Counted from the stretch's first letter, positions 1 to 11,133 are shown. The stretch: DNA of 64,000 nt from Linepithema humile (GCF_040581485.1 NC_090131.1:9610001-9674000), one strand, 5' to 3'. Notes: a model not told the origin generated them from the letters alone. Translations and numbers: made by a program.

Positions 1-213
1 TAAAACACAATACATTCCAATCGGCACAAAAATCAAATAGTTCTTATATATAGTTTATATAAATAGAAAAAGCTTCTGTGTTAAATTAAAAGTACTTCAA
101 GAGTTTTGTAAAAAATATTTTTCATTTATATGCCGAGACTGATAAATATTGTATATAAATTCAGAAAAGAAACATTCAAAATCGATTACAAATATATTAT
201 TGACATATTAATA
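1..213. other. AT-rich flank, nothing recognised
   Basis: AT-rich sequence with no convincing reading frame, repeat end or RNA signal. It ends in the TA that is duplicated around the next element. Confidence 0.4.
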
Positions 214-215
214 TA

Positions 216-1095
216 CAGGGTGTCAATTAAGTCCCGGGACGGCTGAATATTTTCTCATGTAAGGTATTTTTGAAAAAGGACAAGGTTATTTCTGAAGTTA
301 TTTTCAACGAGGAATTCAACGGTGACCTTCAATTTGACCTTGAGCTTGACCTTCAAGGTCATTTCAAGGTTAGGTTAGGTTTTTTAAATAGAAACCCCTA
401 TTTTTGATTTCAAAATCTAATAGCTGGTGTCAAGAGCTTTTCAAAACACTATAATGAAGTTATTTTTCATTAAATACTTTTCGAGTTATGAGGCTTGTAA
501 ATTACAGTATTTTGACATAAAATACAAAATATCTTGTAAAACATTCAATTTTTGGGAATTTTACCTTAATACTTTTATGCATAAAATAATAAGACGAATC
601 AATTGGTATAAAGAAAACACATAGTTGCTTTCAAGAAAAAATATGTAGTTTGCAACATGCAACTGCATACTTTTTCTTGAAAGCAACTATGTGTTTTCTT
701 TATACCAATTGATTCGTCTTATTATTTTATGCATAAAAGTATTAAGGTAAGATTCCCAAAAATTGAATGTTTTACAAGATATTTTGTATTTTATGTCAAA
801 ATACTGTAATTTACAAGCCTCATAACTCGAAAAGTACTTAATGAAAAATAACTTCATTATAGTGTTTTGAAAAGCTCTTGACACCAGCTATTAGATTTTG
901 GAATAAAAAATAGGAGTTTCTATTTAAAAAACCTAACCTAACCTTGAAATGACCTTGAAGGTCAAGCTCAAGGTCAAATTGAAGGTCACCGTTGAATTCC
1001 TCGTTGAAAATTACTTCAGAAATGACCTTGACCTTTTTCAAAAATACCTTACATGAGAAAATATTCAGCCGTCCCGGGACTTAATTGACACCCTG
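216..1095. mobile_element. 880-bp fold-back element, TA duplication
   Basis: The sequence is a giant inverted repeat. The left arm starts CAGGGTGTCAATTAAGTCCC and runs to about 640; the right arm is its reverse complement from about 668 to 1095, with a loop of some 20 bp. The flanks are TA at 214-215 and 1096-1097, the duplication typical of Tc1/mariner-type insertion. The arms mirror each other so closely that both give the same 65-residue translation, at 427-624 on + and 687-884 on -, differing at one residue; this reflects symmetry, not a gene. No transposase is present, so it is non-autonomous. Relatives lie at 1872-2650, 6178-6727, 26405-26737 and perhaps 35603-36280. Confidence 0.9.
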
Positions 1096-1097
1096 TA

Positions 1098-1836
1098 GAT
1101 ATATATATATATATATAATATTTATATAGAAAAAAATATAAAACTATCTGACAATCTGTGTAATATAGAAATTAATATTATTACTCACTTTCCACAAAGT
1201 GCATCCTTGCTGTACATATCCCGCTTATGTTTCCATTGCAATACTCTTTGTATTTTTTTTTTTGTCAACATCTCCGCTAAAATTTTTTATGGATGCTGTC
1301 TGGATTATTTGCGTTGCACTGTGATGCGAACACGTGTTTAAATATGTGACACACGCGAATTTATTCATTACGCGATGTTCTCTGGGAGACTTGTCGGCGG
1401 TCGGTGATAATAATATATAGTGATCAAACAAAGCAGCATTCATTTAACTCGCGAATTCGCGGATATATCCTCTCATGGACGATAAGCGAATGAGTATGAC
1501 GATAACACTATTGTATACTGATGACGACTGACGACAGTGATGGCCCGAAATAAATGCTCGAGCGCTTGAGACCGAGTTTCCAGAGTCTACTTTCTTTTGT
1601 CTTCTTAATAACACATGCGCCCGGCCATTCCGCCGCTGGCCTACTGGACTACTCTTCCCATCTCTCCATTGTCACCGTGAGCGCCGCGAGCCGCGATATC
1701 GCCATAGCGCCTTTCATTGGCTGAGATACTCGCGTGAAAGAAAGTTATGTGCGAAAATATGTGTATATAGACAGAGAGCAGGGCATTAAATCTTTAAGGA
1801 GGATGGAAAAGCAAGTAGCGTTCTCGTCTTTTCTTT
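1098..1836. other. Unassigned, moderately GC-rich stretch
   Basis: After an (AT)n run the sequence becomes less AT-rich, with several CGCG words, between about 1380 and 1740. The longest frame is a 72-codon minus-strand ORF at 1225-1443 that I do not recognise. It could be a host 5' region or old repeat sequence; I see no domain, splice pair or terminal repeat that decides this. Confidence 0.3.
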
Positions 1837-1871
1837 TGTTTGTTGTATTGTTTGTTGTATTGTTTGTTGTT
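1837..1871. repeat. 12-bp minisatellite, about three units
   Basis: Three consecutive units of the type TTTGTTGTATTG lie directly beside the left edge of a fold-back remnant. Confidence 0.75.
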
Positions 1872-2650
1872 AGATCTATTTATATTGATCTTATCAGTTT
1901 GACCTCGAGTGGCGTAGCCAAGATTAGGACAAAGTCTTGAATTTTTAAATGAAACCCCTTATTTTTTATTGCATCTTCTTATAACTAATTTTAAGAGCTT
2001 TCCAAAACAGTATAATAAAATATTTTTTTATTAAGTATTTATCGAGTTATTTTATATTTTAATCTAACATATTTTGATATATAAAATCTAAAATATCTTA
2101 TAAAATATTTAGTTTTCGATAATCGTATTATAATATTTTTATGTACAGAATGATGAGCAAATCAATTGGTCTAAAGAAAAACGCATAATTATTCTTAAAG
2201 AAAAGTGTATGTAAGTTATAATGTACTTTTTTTAATAATTATGTGTTTTTCTTTATATCAATTGTTTTGTCTCATTATTCTGTACATAAAAGTATTATGG
2301 TAAAATTATTGAAAATTAAAAATTTTGCAAGATATTTTAAATTTTATATTAAAATATGTCAAAATAAAATATAAAATGATTCGAAAAGTACTTAATAAAA
2401 AAATACTTAATTATAGTGTTTTGGAAAGCTCTTGAGATCTGCTACAAAAATGTACAATAAAAAATGGAGGATTTTATTTAAAAAATTCAAGGACTTGTTT
2501 TAACATTGGCGACAACATCCAAGGTCAAATTGATAAGATCAGTAAATAAATCTTTTCAAATCTTATAACTTTTGTCTGAAACATTTTTCCTTAAAAATAT
2601 TCCGTTTTAGAGAGATTCGCATTTCAAAGTTAAAATGGGACACTCTGTAT
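1872..2650. mobile_element. Old fold-back remnant, same superfamily as 216-1095
   Basis: Two diverged inverted arms, about 1880-2200 and 2230-2540, share the words GAGCTTTCCAAAACA and TGTTTTGGAAAGCTC, which also occur in the 216-1095 arms. The right terminus reads GGGACACTCTGTATA. The matching left terminus is missing, so the copy is truncated near 1872. Divergence between the arms is much higher than in the 216 copy, suggesting an older insertion. Confidence 0.7.
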
Positions 2651-2787
2651 ATATTGTATAAGTAAACGAATAATTCATAAAAAGTAAAACTATACGTCAC
2701 TGTATAGATATCGAGTAGAAAGAACTAAGTTTCACAATAATTATCTGACGTTTTCTTTAAAAGAGCTATAAATTTTTGATTATTCAG

Positions 2788-3077
2788 GATAGGATGAGTA
2801 TCGTTTAGATAGGATAGAAATGGAAAGAGATGCCGGGGGGAACATTTGGATGCAAGTGTGAATTTGTTTGGATAGAATCTCTGTACCGTGTTCGGACGAA
2901 AACGTATAGCGTTGGCAATTTGGATTCAATTGGATAGGATGAGTATCATTTAGATAGGATAAAAATGGAAAGAGATGCCGGAGGGAACATTCGGATACAA
3001 GTGTGGATTCGTTTGGATAAAATCTCTATACCGCGTTCGGATGAAAACGTATAGCGTTTGAATTTTTGATTATTCCA
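2788..3077. repeat. 145-bp tandem duplication
   Basis: Two direct copies of a 145-bp unit. The word GGATAGGATGAGTATC recurs 145 bp apart, as do AGAGATGCCGG and AACGTATAGCG. The copies differ at scattered bases, so the duplication is not recent. Confidence 0.85.
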
Positions 3078-4329
3078 GATAGAATTGAATAGACTTTGAA
3101 TTTGTATTTTGGGAAAGATATGTATAACTGAAGAACCGGATAGAACTAGATAAAATTTTCCCTCCACTTGATAGAAGCGGATTCAAGTGGATAAAAAAGT
3201 GTCTAAATTCAGATAATATTTCTATACAGTTTTATATTTTCTAATCCACTTTTTTAAGCAGGGATGCGTTAATCTCAATGTTCACCGATCTACGACACTA
3301 GAATTCGATTCGAGTTGTCGATCCGAGAAAGGTTAGGTAATCAAAAGGCGATAATCTTATATATACTGGCTTCTCGAACCAAGAACTCGATGACCAAGTT
3401 CTAGTATCGTCATTTAATAGAAATAAATATTTTCTCTATATATACTTGTACTTTGATCTTAACAAATGGACGGATTAAAATTATATTTGTATGTTATATG
3501 TGTGTCTACGCATGCACACAAAATTAAATTTGTTCTCTGTTCAAATTAAGCAAAAAGAAAATGTTTTACAAAAAATATTTATGTAAGAAATCTTTTGCTA
3601 AATTTGAAGAAAAAGCAATTTTTTTTAATGTACGTATATTTTTTGTACTAGAAATATCTTCAGGAAATCCTACGAATGATTATTTATTATCAATCTGTAT
3701 CGTTCGGATCATTTTGATCAAAATGGGATGTCCTGTGGAGATCGTACATAAGATATCCACAGGACATGTTACACGGGATATCCTCAGGTAATCATACGGA
3801 TAACGTTTTACTCTGGATCAAACTGGGACCATTTCGATCAAATTGAAATGTCCTGGGGAGATCTTTGCTATGTGGGTAAGCTTTAAGCATATTTAATATA
3901 CACATAATATCTCGTTAAATATTCATTTTTTAATTATTATGATACACGTATATTGTGATACACATAATTTTTTATTATAATAGAAAATGTATTAACGATA
4001 TGTAATATTTATTACTTTATTTTTATTTTATACATTAATACATTAATACATTACGTGAAATATTCTGTAGATACATAATGTTAAAATATTTTATTAATAT
4101 AAATATGATATATGTTTTATAAAAGACTGTAAATCTCAGAAAAAATATTGCGTCGAGCAAAAGCAACACGTTGCTAGTCGACTTAGTCGCGTGGAACGAA
4201 ATTCGGGAAAGCATTTTCGCTGCCAACGCTTGGTAGAAGAAATCGTGCGAGCCTCAAAACCGGTTTAATGCTAGGCTTGGTGAAAAGGAGATACAAAACA
4301 TAGGTCTGCTCACTTCTACCAGACTGACA
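3078..4329. other. Unassigned AT-rich stretch with one hairpin
   Basis: No gene is recognised. A hairpin at about 3727-3770 pairs ATGTCCTGTGGAGATC with GATATCCACAGGACAT. The word GGGACC or GGGATG after TTTGATCAAA recurs around 3720 and 3830, hinting at a degraded duplication. The rest is AT-rich background. Confidence 0.3.
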
Positions 4330-4349
4330 GTCGAGTGCACACGGACACG

Positions 4350-4560
4350 TGACGTCAGCGGATCTCGGTTGTGTGCATATGGAGCTCTCCGGAGAAAACT
4401 GGCAGCTCTGTCCGAAGTCAGTCGGCCGACAGCCAGGTATAAGAGAGGCCCGGCTGTATGTCTATTTCACCAGATTCTGTTCGCTGCTAGACAACGAACA
4501 TCCCTCTACGAGCGTTCTCGTAGTCCGTCGAGTATACTCGGCTTCCGATCTAAATATCAC
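4350..4560 (+). mobile_element. Partial LTR with TATA box
   Basis: The segment from about 4417 resembles the middle of the solo LTR at 42653-43688. Both share a CGACAGCC(A/G)GGTATAA(G/A)AGAGG promoter block and then TTCGCTGCT, GAACATCC and a run of CTCG-type repeats. The TATA-like GTATAAGAG sits at about 4437. Neither LTR end is visible, so this is a fragment. Confidence 0.65.
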
Positions 4561-4692
4561 ATCTCCGCACACCCAAGGTCTATAGAGAGAAGGTTACCTT
4601 AGTAAAACCGGTTGAGGGCGAGGGACGATGAAGTAAGGGGGGAGCTAGAAACAGTTTGATGGCGAGGGGCGATGAAGGAAGGGGAGAGCATG

Positions 4693-4751
4693 ATGATCTC
4701 ATCGACAAACAGTAGCTGTCTGAGACAGCTTCTGTTCGCCGATGAGATCAT
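4693..4751. repeat. 28-bp hairpin with 3-nt loop
   Basis: The left arm ATGATCTCATCGACAAACAG continues to GTAGCTGTC. The right arm from 4724 is its complement with about three mismatches, around a TGA loop. On single-stranded DNA or RNA this would fold very stably. Confidence 0.85.
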
Positions 4752-4756
4752 TATTG

Positions 4757-4852
4757 CCCCTCTTGCCGCTCGCCCCTCTCTGCATTTGCCCCTCTTGCCG
4801 TTCGCCCCTCTCTGCATTTGCCCCTCTTGCCGCTCGTCCCTCTTTGCGCATG
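4757..4852. repeat. 32-bp minisatellite, three units
   Basis: Three direct units of pattern CCCCTCTTGCCG(C/T)TCGYCC followed by CTCT(C/T)TGCATTTG. The pyrimidine-rich strand is plus. The third unit is the most diverged. Confidence 0.85.
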
Positions 4853-5032
4853 AGGTAACCTTCTCTCTATAGATCTTGTCGCACACCGGCATTTTAAATC
4901 AAACTCCATCCGGCAGGCAAAACCGCGTCGACCAATCCGCGCCGCCGAGCGACCCGTATCGATCGACTATCAAACGGATTCGCGACGCATCTACGAACGC
5001 GCCCGCCGACAGGCGTTCCGTCGTACCAGTGA

Positions 5033-5900
5033 TGCGATATTTCCCACAGCGGTCCCGGCTCCGCTGCCTCACACAACCTTACAGAAGCGCTACGTCACGT
5101 ATCCGTGTGAGCTCGGCCGTTCAACCAATGGAAGAGAGCGAACGTCTCCCTTCCACCGAGCCGACACAACAGACGATAAATGCATGCTACTTGCATGTTA
5201 AAAACAAGCGTTTCTGATTCAGAAAAGAAATTCTGAGGCGAGTGGCTGGAATATTAGAGATCACCTGTTCGAGACCTGCTTCGTGCAACTTTTTTTTCTT
5301 TTTTCCACATTTATTTCTAACATAGTAAATTATTAGATAATATTTTTTTGCCCAAAAAAATAATATTTTCTATTTATTATTAATATTTGCATATATTAAA
5401 CTAACAATTTTAGAAATAATACAGATCTGCTATTGTTAATAGAAAAATGAAGTTATTTTACAATGTTGCAACAAAGTGCTAATTTAACATATGTGAATAT
5501 TTTTAATAAAGATAAAATAATTTCTTTTAGCCAAAAACATTATCTAATAATTTACTTAAAATAAATATCGAAAAAGGAAAAAAAGTTACAAAATCACAGT
5601 TTTCAAACACGAGATTTTTAATATTCTTGCCATTCGCCTTACTCGTTTAGCCATGCTTGTTATTTTACATTTATCAACATGAAAGATTACACGCCTGCAA
5701 AGCTTTTAATTATTTATTTTAAACTACTGCATATTAGCAAGATTACAGCAGTAACTACATATACATGTACTGTGGAGATTAGTGGAGGAACACAGTAGCA
5801 TATTAAAAATGCAGTCAAATAGATGTAGATTGGTAATTTTATTAGTACTATTAATAAGTAGTGGTCTTCCGCACCACCTTTGAGGTTCCACTTATGGCGC
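5033..5900. repeat. 0.87-kb dispersed repeat, copy 1
   Basis: This segment matches 62248-63267 closely across its length, from CAGTGATGCGAT to CCACTTATGRCGC. Copy 2 carries an extra tandem unit at its left end and is cut on the right by an LTR. I see no coding region. Around 5229-5298 a tRNA-like block occurs (GAGTGGCTGG, then CTGTTCGAGACCTGC, then a T run), which could be a polymerase III promoter of SINE type. The repeat class is not certain. Confidence 0.8.
5229..5298 (+). promoter_or_regulatory. Possible polymerase III (tRNA-like) promoter
   Basis: A B-box-like word CTGTTCGAGACCTG lies about 35 bp after an A-box-like GAGTGGCTGGAA and is followed by a run of eight T, a polymerase III stop signal. 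The same arrangement recurs in copy 2 near 62,600-62,665. I could not fold a full cloverleaf, so this is a SINE-like promoter at best. Confidence 0.35.
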
Positions 5901-6177
5901 GTTCGATTTTTTTTTAAGTGGATCGTCGCCTGGAGCCCTATTGTACCACTTTTTTTTACACCTGTTATTTACAGGTTAAAATAATTTACAGTAGTTGACA
6001 CTATATTTTTGCATCTATATACTTACTGTACTTTGTATACTCACTGTACTTGTACTTTTGCGCGTTGCGCGTATATTGGCGAGTTGGGAAAATTACTTAC
6101 TTTATAATTTTTTATAAATACAAAATATATTTTGTATTTATTATGCCTGCAATGCTATCAAGAGTAATGAGAAATAC

Positions 6178-6727
6178 AAGGTGTCCCATTTTAAACAAGC
6201 CACTCAAATATCTCAGAAACACCGAGTTAAATAAAAAAATTTTTTAAATAAAAGTTGTAGGATTTGGAGAGGGAAAAAATATAGGGATATTTGTTTGACC
6301 TTGGATGGAAGCGCTTCTGAGATTTGAAGGTCATTTTTGTTTTTTTAAATGGAACCACTTTAATTTTTTTATATAAATCGATTTCTCATAATATTTGTCG
6401 TAAAAAGTTATAAAACTAGGATGACCAAAAATTGAATTGTTTACAAGATATTTTATACTTTAATTTGACATAATTGTACATAAACTATAAAATATCTCGT
6501 TAAATATTTTTCAATTATCTTACATCAACACTTTTATGCACAAAATAATGAGAGGAATCAATTGGTATAAAAAAAACACATAGTTGTCTTTAAGAAAAAA
6601 TCTAGTAGAGCTATATTTAAGCTATATTTAGCAGATATGATATAATATACTTTCTTCTTAAATATATAAACTTTTTTCTTAAAGTCAACTATGTATTTTT
6701 TTACACCAATTGATTCCTCTCATTATT
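6178..6727. mobile_element. Truncated fold-back element
   Basis: The left end reads AGGTGTCCCATTTTAA after a TAC flank. The centre is a loop near 6610-6660 between ATAGTTGTCTTTAAGAAAAA and its complement, and the right arm stops after about 75 bp at ATTATTTT. Shared words with the 216-1095 element (AATCAATTGGTATAAA, AAAATATCT) place it in the same group. Sequence beginning CTCTATAGATCTTGG cuts off the right arm. Confidence 0.7.
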
Positions 6728-6799
6728 TTTCTCTATAGATCTTGGTACCAACCGCTACGACTCGATCTTACGCGCTTGCGCTAAACGTTCCGCCGATCG

Positions 6800-6990
6800 C
6801 ACCAAGACGCTTCACGTCACGCGTAGACGAATCACACGCCGCCTTGACATACTCGTCACGTTTAGACGAATCACACGTCGCCTTTATACACTCATCACAT
6901 TTATACGAATCATACGAAGTACATTTATACAAATTACACATCACATTTATACACCTCACACACCACATTTATACAAATCATATCAACCAT
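6800..6990. repeat. Irregular tandem repeats, about 40-50 bp
   Basis: Units of the type ACGAATCACACG..TTTATAC..TCACATTTATAC recur four or five times with drift. Translations on both strands are low-complexity and share no family resemblance. Confidence 0.5.
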
Positions 6991-7029
6991 ACACCGCGCA
7001 CGAAAAGCTCACACGGTTTCACAACTATC

Positions 7030-7195
7030 ACCCGATAAGCGAAAGACCGAGATTCAAATTCCGGCTTAGCCATCCTTTATATTTTTTTTTGCTCTTGTTT
7101 TTTTTTATTTCCCTTATTTAATTTGTACATTTTAATTCTTTGTTGTAAGATCATTGTACTTAAATTTTCGTACACTCTTAAGTATCTCGAGTCTA
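7030..7195 (+). mobile_element. Diverged copy of B-box element
   Basis: GAGATTCAAATTCCGGCTTAGCC, then a T-rich spacer, then TTTTCGTACACTCTTAAGTATCTCGA match in order the half of the element at 14993-15376 that contains the tRNA-like B-box word. Probably an old copy of the same short family, possibly a SINE relative. Confidence 0.55.
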
Positions 7196-7320
7196 TATAA
7201 TTTAGTTAGTGTGTGCTGCATAAAATTAATTAAATATTTTATGTTTTTATATTTTTTGTGCTATATCAATTTATAAATTTGTTTATTAATTATTTACTAT
7301 ACGTTGTTGTCATATTTTAG

Positions 7321-7445
7321 TGGTCACATTCTATGGAAAAAGTAAATACTGGAAGCATTTACAACATTGCTTGGTCCAGTGATGGTACGCAAGTAGCTAT
7401 GGCATGCAGTAATGGAAAATTATTGACTGGGAATATTATAAATAG
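7321..7445 (+). CDS. IFT80: Single exon of IFT80 (WD40, intraflagellar transport)
   Basis: The exon lies between a good acceptor (TTGTTGTCATATTTTAG) and a good donor (AATAG/GTAAGT) and is open throughout: 41 codons plus two bases. Its translation contains NTGSIYNIAWSSDGTQVA and then ACSNGKLL, which I recognise as the WD40 repeat of IFT80 just before the helical part of the protein. IFT80 belongs to the IFT-B complex and works in building cilia. No other IFT80 exon is visible nearby, so the remaining exons must lie outside the window or far off across large TE-filled introns. A stray duplicated exon is the alternative, but the intact frame and splice sites favour a live gene. Confidence 0.75.
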
Positions 7446-7989
7446 GTAAGTTCTTTTTTAAATTAAGAAAACACATGATCTAATTACTTGATTAGCATTA
7501 CTGATACTAGCATTCAAACATGGATATTAAGAAACATATCTTATGTCAAATTAAGAAGAATAGTAAACATCAAGATAGATCATATATCAAGAGTCTAAGT
7601 GATGTCTCGCGCTAAGTTAATGTTATGACATGGGTGGGGGGGAAGGGGGGGGGGAATCACAAAAAACTTCCTTCTTACAAGTTTTTTCTATTGTATTTAA
7701 CTAAAAATAATATTCAATCACAGCACATATTTTCAGAATATGTTTTCGCAAATAGTCTTTCAATTAACAAAAAAAAAAAAAAAAAATAAAGCATTACTTT
7801 TAAAGTAAATCACAAAAATCTTTTCAATATTCGTCGTTTTCCTTGTCGTCCTTATGATATTTAGCTTTTATCTTGCAAAAGCAATTTCTTATTATTTACA
7901 ACATTGTTGTAAAAGTCCTGGCATTGTACATCTTTAAAATTATATTGCACCATCAACAAACACAGCCTTTACAGTATCAACTAACATTC
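7446..7989. other. Intron-like sequence with G and A runs
   Basis: Probably IFT80 intron. It contains a G-rich run (about 7630-7655), a poly-A run near 7770, and no recognised repeat end. Confidence 0.4.
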
Positions 7990-9760
7990 GATTTCACTCA
8001 TCTGTGCATTGGACGTTCATGAAGCTAAAGATTCTTTCGCCGAAATCGCGAAGTAAATGTTGTAAATCTTCAATCTCGTTGTAACTGGTTTCGGGTGTTC
8101 TCTTAAAAAACTTAATCCACTTCTGACTCAAAATCTGGTTTCTAAAAGTTTCGTCACACTCTTTTTCTCTGTAGAAGGCTTGTAGACCCTGGAATTGATC
8201 GAAAAACATTCCTTCATCGATTCGTACGAATTTTTTGCTAACAAGTATTTGAAGGCAATCTTGTGCCATTTGCCAATCAGGTTCAGACTCGAAGCTCATC
8301 CAGTTAAAAATGTCAAACTGCCGCAATGGCTCTAATCAACCATTAATATATTGAAAAGCTCTGTCATATACCGCTTCAATTTTATCCTGAATAGCTGTTT
8401 TTCGATTTGCATCACAGTGTTTTAAAATATCTCTTATCTAGATGAATAAATGTATTAATAGCATTGAGAAAAGTAAGCGTAATCTAGCTTTGTTTACAAT
8501 AAATGCTAAATTTGAAATATAGCGAGCGGAGCAAGTAACCTTTTGAATTATAGTTATTAAAAAAAAAATGGAACACAAGTTTTCAAGAGAGACAGGGGAA
8601 CTATCAAGGTCATACCTATCATATTGTTTTAAATTAAAGTAACTCTTACTTGAATAAGAATAAATCTATTGACATTCCTAGCAAGCATGATATCCTTTAA
8701 GCCACGCAATATTTTTGTACATTCCAAAATGCTGCTTTTCTCCTTTTTCAACAATTCAATTCTGGGCGTAAATACAGACATAATACTATGTACGAACCAC
8801 AGGAAAGCCTCGTTAATTGAATTTTTGAAGAAATTTATCAAAACAACTAATGACTTCTTTGGATTTTGCAACAGAAAATAGGATTTTAATACTGGATAGA
8901 TTTTTAAAATATTTTCAACAACAGGGAAAAGTGACAACTACCTTGTCTTCGAAAACATCAATAATTTTTGGTAGTTTACTTCAGAAAATTTGCAGAACTT
9001 TTTTAGTTCTTCAGTTCTAACTGTGTATATGGAAAAGTACTCGTAAATTTTACAAATTTTAGCTTCAACATCAACTAACAAAGCGTCCAAGATAAAATGA
9101 ACACAATTGTTCACAACGTGGGCGAGGCATCCAACGCTAAATATATCTTTCTCCAAAATATTCTTGAGACGACGATAAACATTATTAGTATCACTTTGTT
9201 CACGTCCCCCAAAATTAGTATCAGTGTCCTGGCTCAAGTCTTTAAGGAACTCTTCCACTGAAAAGTTCGCCAGTACACCTTTTATTACGGTTTCCGTTTT
9301 TATGCGAGCGCAGGATATCCTTTTTGCGTTATTTGAGTCTTTAAATAAAAAAATGTTGCCAGCTTATTATTACAATCAGAAGATCTAAATGAATGGTGAT
9401 GTTTAACAGTATGAAACGACAAGGTCATTTCTGTAGCTATAATTTTATAGTCTTCATCTGATGTCCTGTAAAAATTATTTAAAGACTTTGTGCTGAAAAC
9501 TGAGCGCACCACACTCCTGTGTTTTTCTGTGTTAAGATGTCTAGGTTTTGCTTTTCCATTTTACAACTATCTGGAATCCACAGGTTAAACAATCCACAAC
9601 ACTACAACTACTAAAATCTTTATTCTTATTACTTGTTGAAGGTCTGAACATTTTGTATTTTGGATTAGACAACAAGTCCACATTTAAGCATCTGTATCTC
9701 CCTGAATTAGAGGTTTTACTGCTGGTGCCAGCCGATTCTATGATCCCAGCTCTTGGCATG
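7990..9760 (-). pseudogene. Broken hAT-type transposase
   Basis: Read on the minus strand from 9760 down, consecutive frames give a hAT pattern. A middle block has CLAHVVNNCVHFILDALLVD and then KIYEYFSIYTVR, followed by LLMFSKTR and SLFPVVENILKIYPVLKSYF, the insert region around the SKTRW motif. The C-terminal frame (7994-8326) has WQMAQDCLQILV and ends with a region like the hAT dimerisation domain. The frames break near 8938, 9290 and 9530, and several joins need a shift. A zinc-finger (BED) start is not visible. Terminal inverted repeats and an 8-bp duplication were not found. Confidence 0.7.
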
Positions 9761-10014
9761 GCAAAAAATGAAGAAATAGATGAAATAAAATGGTGTATGT
9801 AGAGCCGATTATTTTTTTTAAATTTTTTAAAATCCGATGTAAATAGTTGTTAATTGCACAAAAATTTAATAAGAAAATTTACTTTTTAACAGAGAAAAAT
9901 GCGGTAATTGTTTTATTCTATTTTATTTTTCGCCTTTATTTGACAGTGATGCAGTGTTGGGCAAAACTTTTTTCGAATAACAAATGAAAAGATAAGATTC
10001 ACGAATAACAAATA
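9761..10014. other. AT-rich spacer with GAATAACAAAT words
   Basis: The word GAATAACAAAT recurs at about 9975 and 10003 on the left of the mariner and near 11190 on its right, so the mariner has landed inside an older AT-rich repeat. No gene seen. Confidence 0.4.
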
Positions 10015-11133
10015 CGAGGGTAGTTTGAAAAGTTCTCGGCCTGACATATAAATGACATTAGAAGTATTAAACCGCTGTAATTTTTTACAAGTTTTATCCT
10101 GCAGAGGGCTACTGTCAAAATTTCAGACAGATGCATTCATTAGTTTCTTTATTTTGGTCGTATAAAGCAATCAACTTTTGGTTTTCTTTAAAAATAGATA
10201 AAATCGAATATCGCGCAGTGATAAAATACTTCGTTTTAAAAAATTTAACGCCAACAGAAATGAAAAACGAGCTTGATTCAACTTTGGGAGAATCTTCACC
10301 ATCGTTTTCAACTGTTATGAAATGGGATGCTGAATTTAAACATGGTCATACGTCCATAAATGATTATGAACGTTCAAGTCGCCCAAAAACCGCTACGATT
10401 GACGAAATCATTAAAAAAAATCCATAATGCTGTGTTGAATGATCGACGAGCAAAAGTGCGTGAGCTTGCTAACATTGCAAACATCTCAAATGATCACGTT
10501 CACAACATCTTACATGAGCATTTGCATATGAAAAAGCTTTCAGCGCGATGGGTGCCGCGTTTGCTAACAGTCGATCAAAAACGCATTTGAATGAACGTTT
10601 CTAAGGAGTGTTTGGACATGTTTAAACGCAATCCAACTGATTTTTTGCGGCGTTTTATCACTGTTGATGAAACATGGATTCACAATTACACGCCAGAAAC
10701 TAAACAACAGTCGAAGCAATGGGCAGAAACGGGTAGAAGGTTCCAAAGAAGGCGAAAACAGTTCCATCAGCCAGAAAGGTGATGGCAACTGCTTTCCGAG
10801 ATTTTCATGGTATTGTGCTCATCGACTACCGAATTGGTTCCGCACGCACCGTATTTACCAGATTTAGCCCCCAGTGACTTTTTTCTCTTTCCAAACATGA
10901 AGAAATGGCTCGCTGGAAAAAGATTTGGCTCAAATATCAAAGCAAATCGATGAAACTAACGCTTATTTTAAAGGTTTAGAGAAATCATATTATACAGACG
11001 GTATAAAAAAGTTAGAATATTGTTGGAATAAGTGTATTAAGTTGAAAGAAGACTATGTTGAAAAATAAAAAAAAATTTTGCCGAAAATCATGTGTTTTCT
11101 GTGTCAGGCCGAGAACTTTTCGAACTACCCTCG
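10015..11133 (+). mobile_element. Mariner element with internal deletion
   Basis: Terminal inverted repeats CGAGGGTAGTTTGAAAAGTT (left) and the complement at 11100-11133 are flanked by TA at 10013-10014 and 11134-11135. The length is 1119 bp, against about 1.3 kb for a complete mariner. The transposase is on the plus strand and is dead. Confidence 0.92.
10131..10950 (+). pseudogene. Mariner transposase, deleted catalytic core
   Basis: The N-terminal helix-turn-helix region spans 10131-10427 (IEYRAVIKYFVLKNLTPTEM), then a frame change leads to 10360-10782. That frame contains one in-frame TGA at 10588 and the first catalytic motif (TVDETWIHNYTPETKQ). After a further shift the text reads GIVLIDY and then directly ELVPHAPY, LPDLAPSDFFLFP. 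In mariners these are separated by the block with the second catalytic aspartate (HQDNAP type). So about 150 bp containing that residue has been lost near 10829. The last catalytic D (the SD in APSDFF) remains. Confidence 0.88.

Larger units (their letters stand above)
4577..4875. mobile_element. Small inverted-repeat element with hairpin and minisatellite
   Basis: The ends are a 22-bp inverted repeat with one mismatch: GGTCTATAGAGAGAAGGTTACC at 4577-4598 in part, and its complement at 4854-4875. Inside are a near-perfect hairpin (4693-4720 paired with 4724-4751) and three 32-bp direct units (4757-4852). A related end, CTCTATAGATCTTG, appears alone at about 6728. No coding capacity. Confidence 0.75.

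Noticed and set aside
427..884. Two identical 65-codon frames as a gene pair
   Set aside because: They are mirror images in the arms of a palindromic element.
4757..4852. CRISPR-like 32-bp repeats
   Set aside because: Contiguous minisatellite without spacers.
9548..9802. 84-codon plus-strand frame
   Set aside because: Antisense to the hAT-type transposase remnant.
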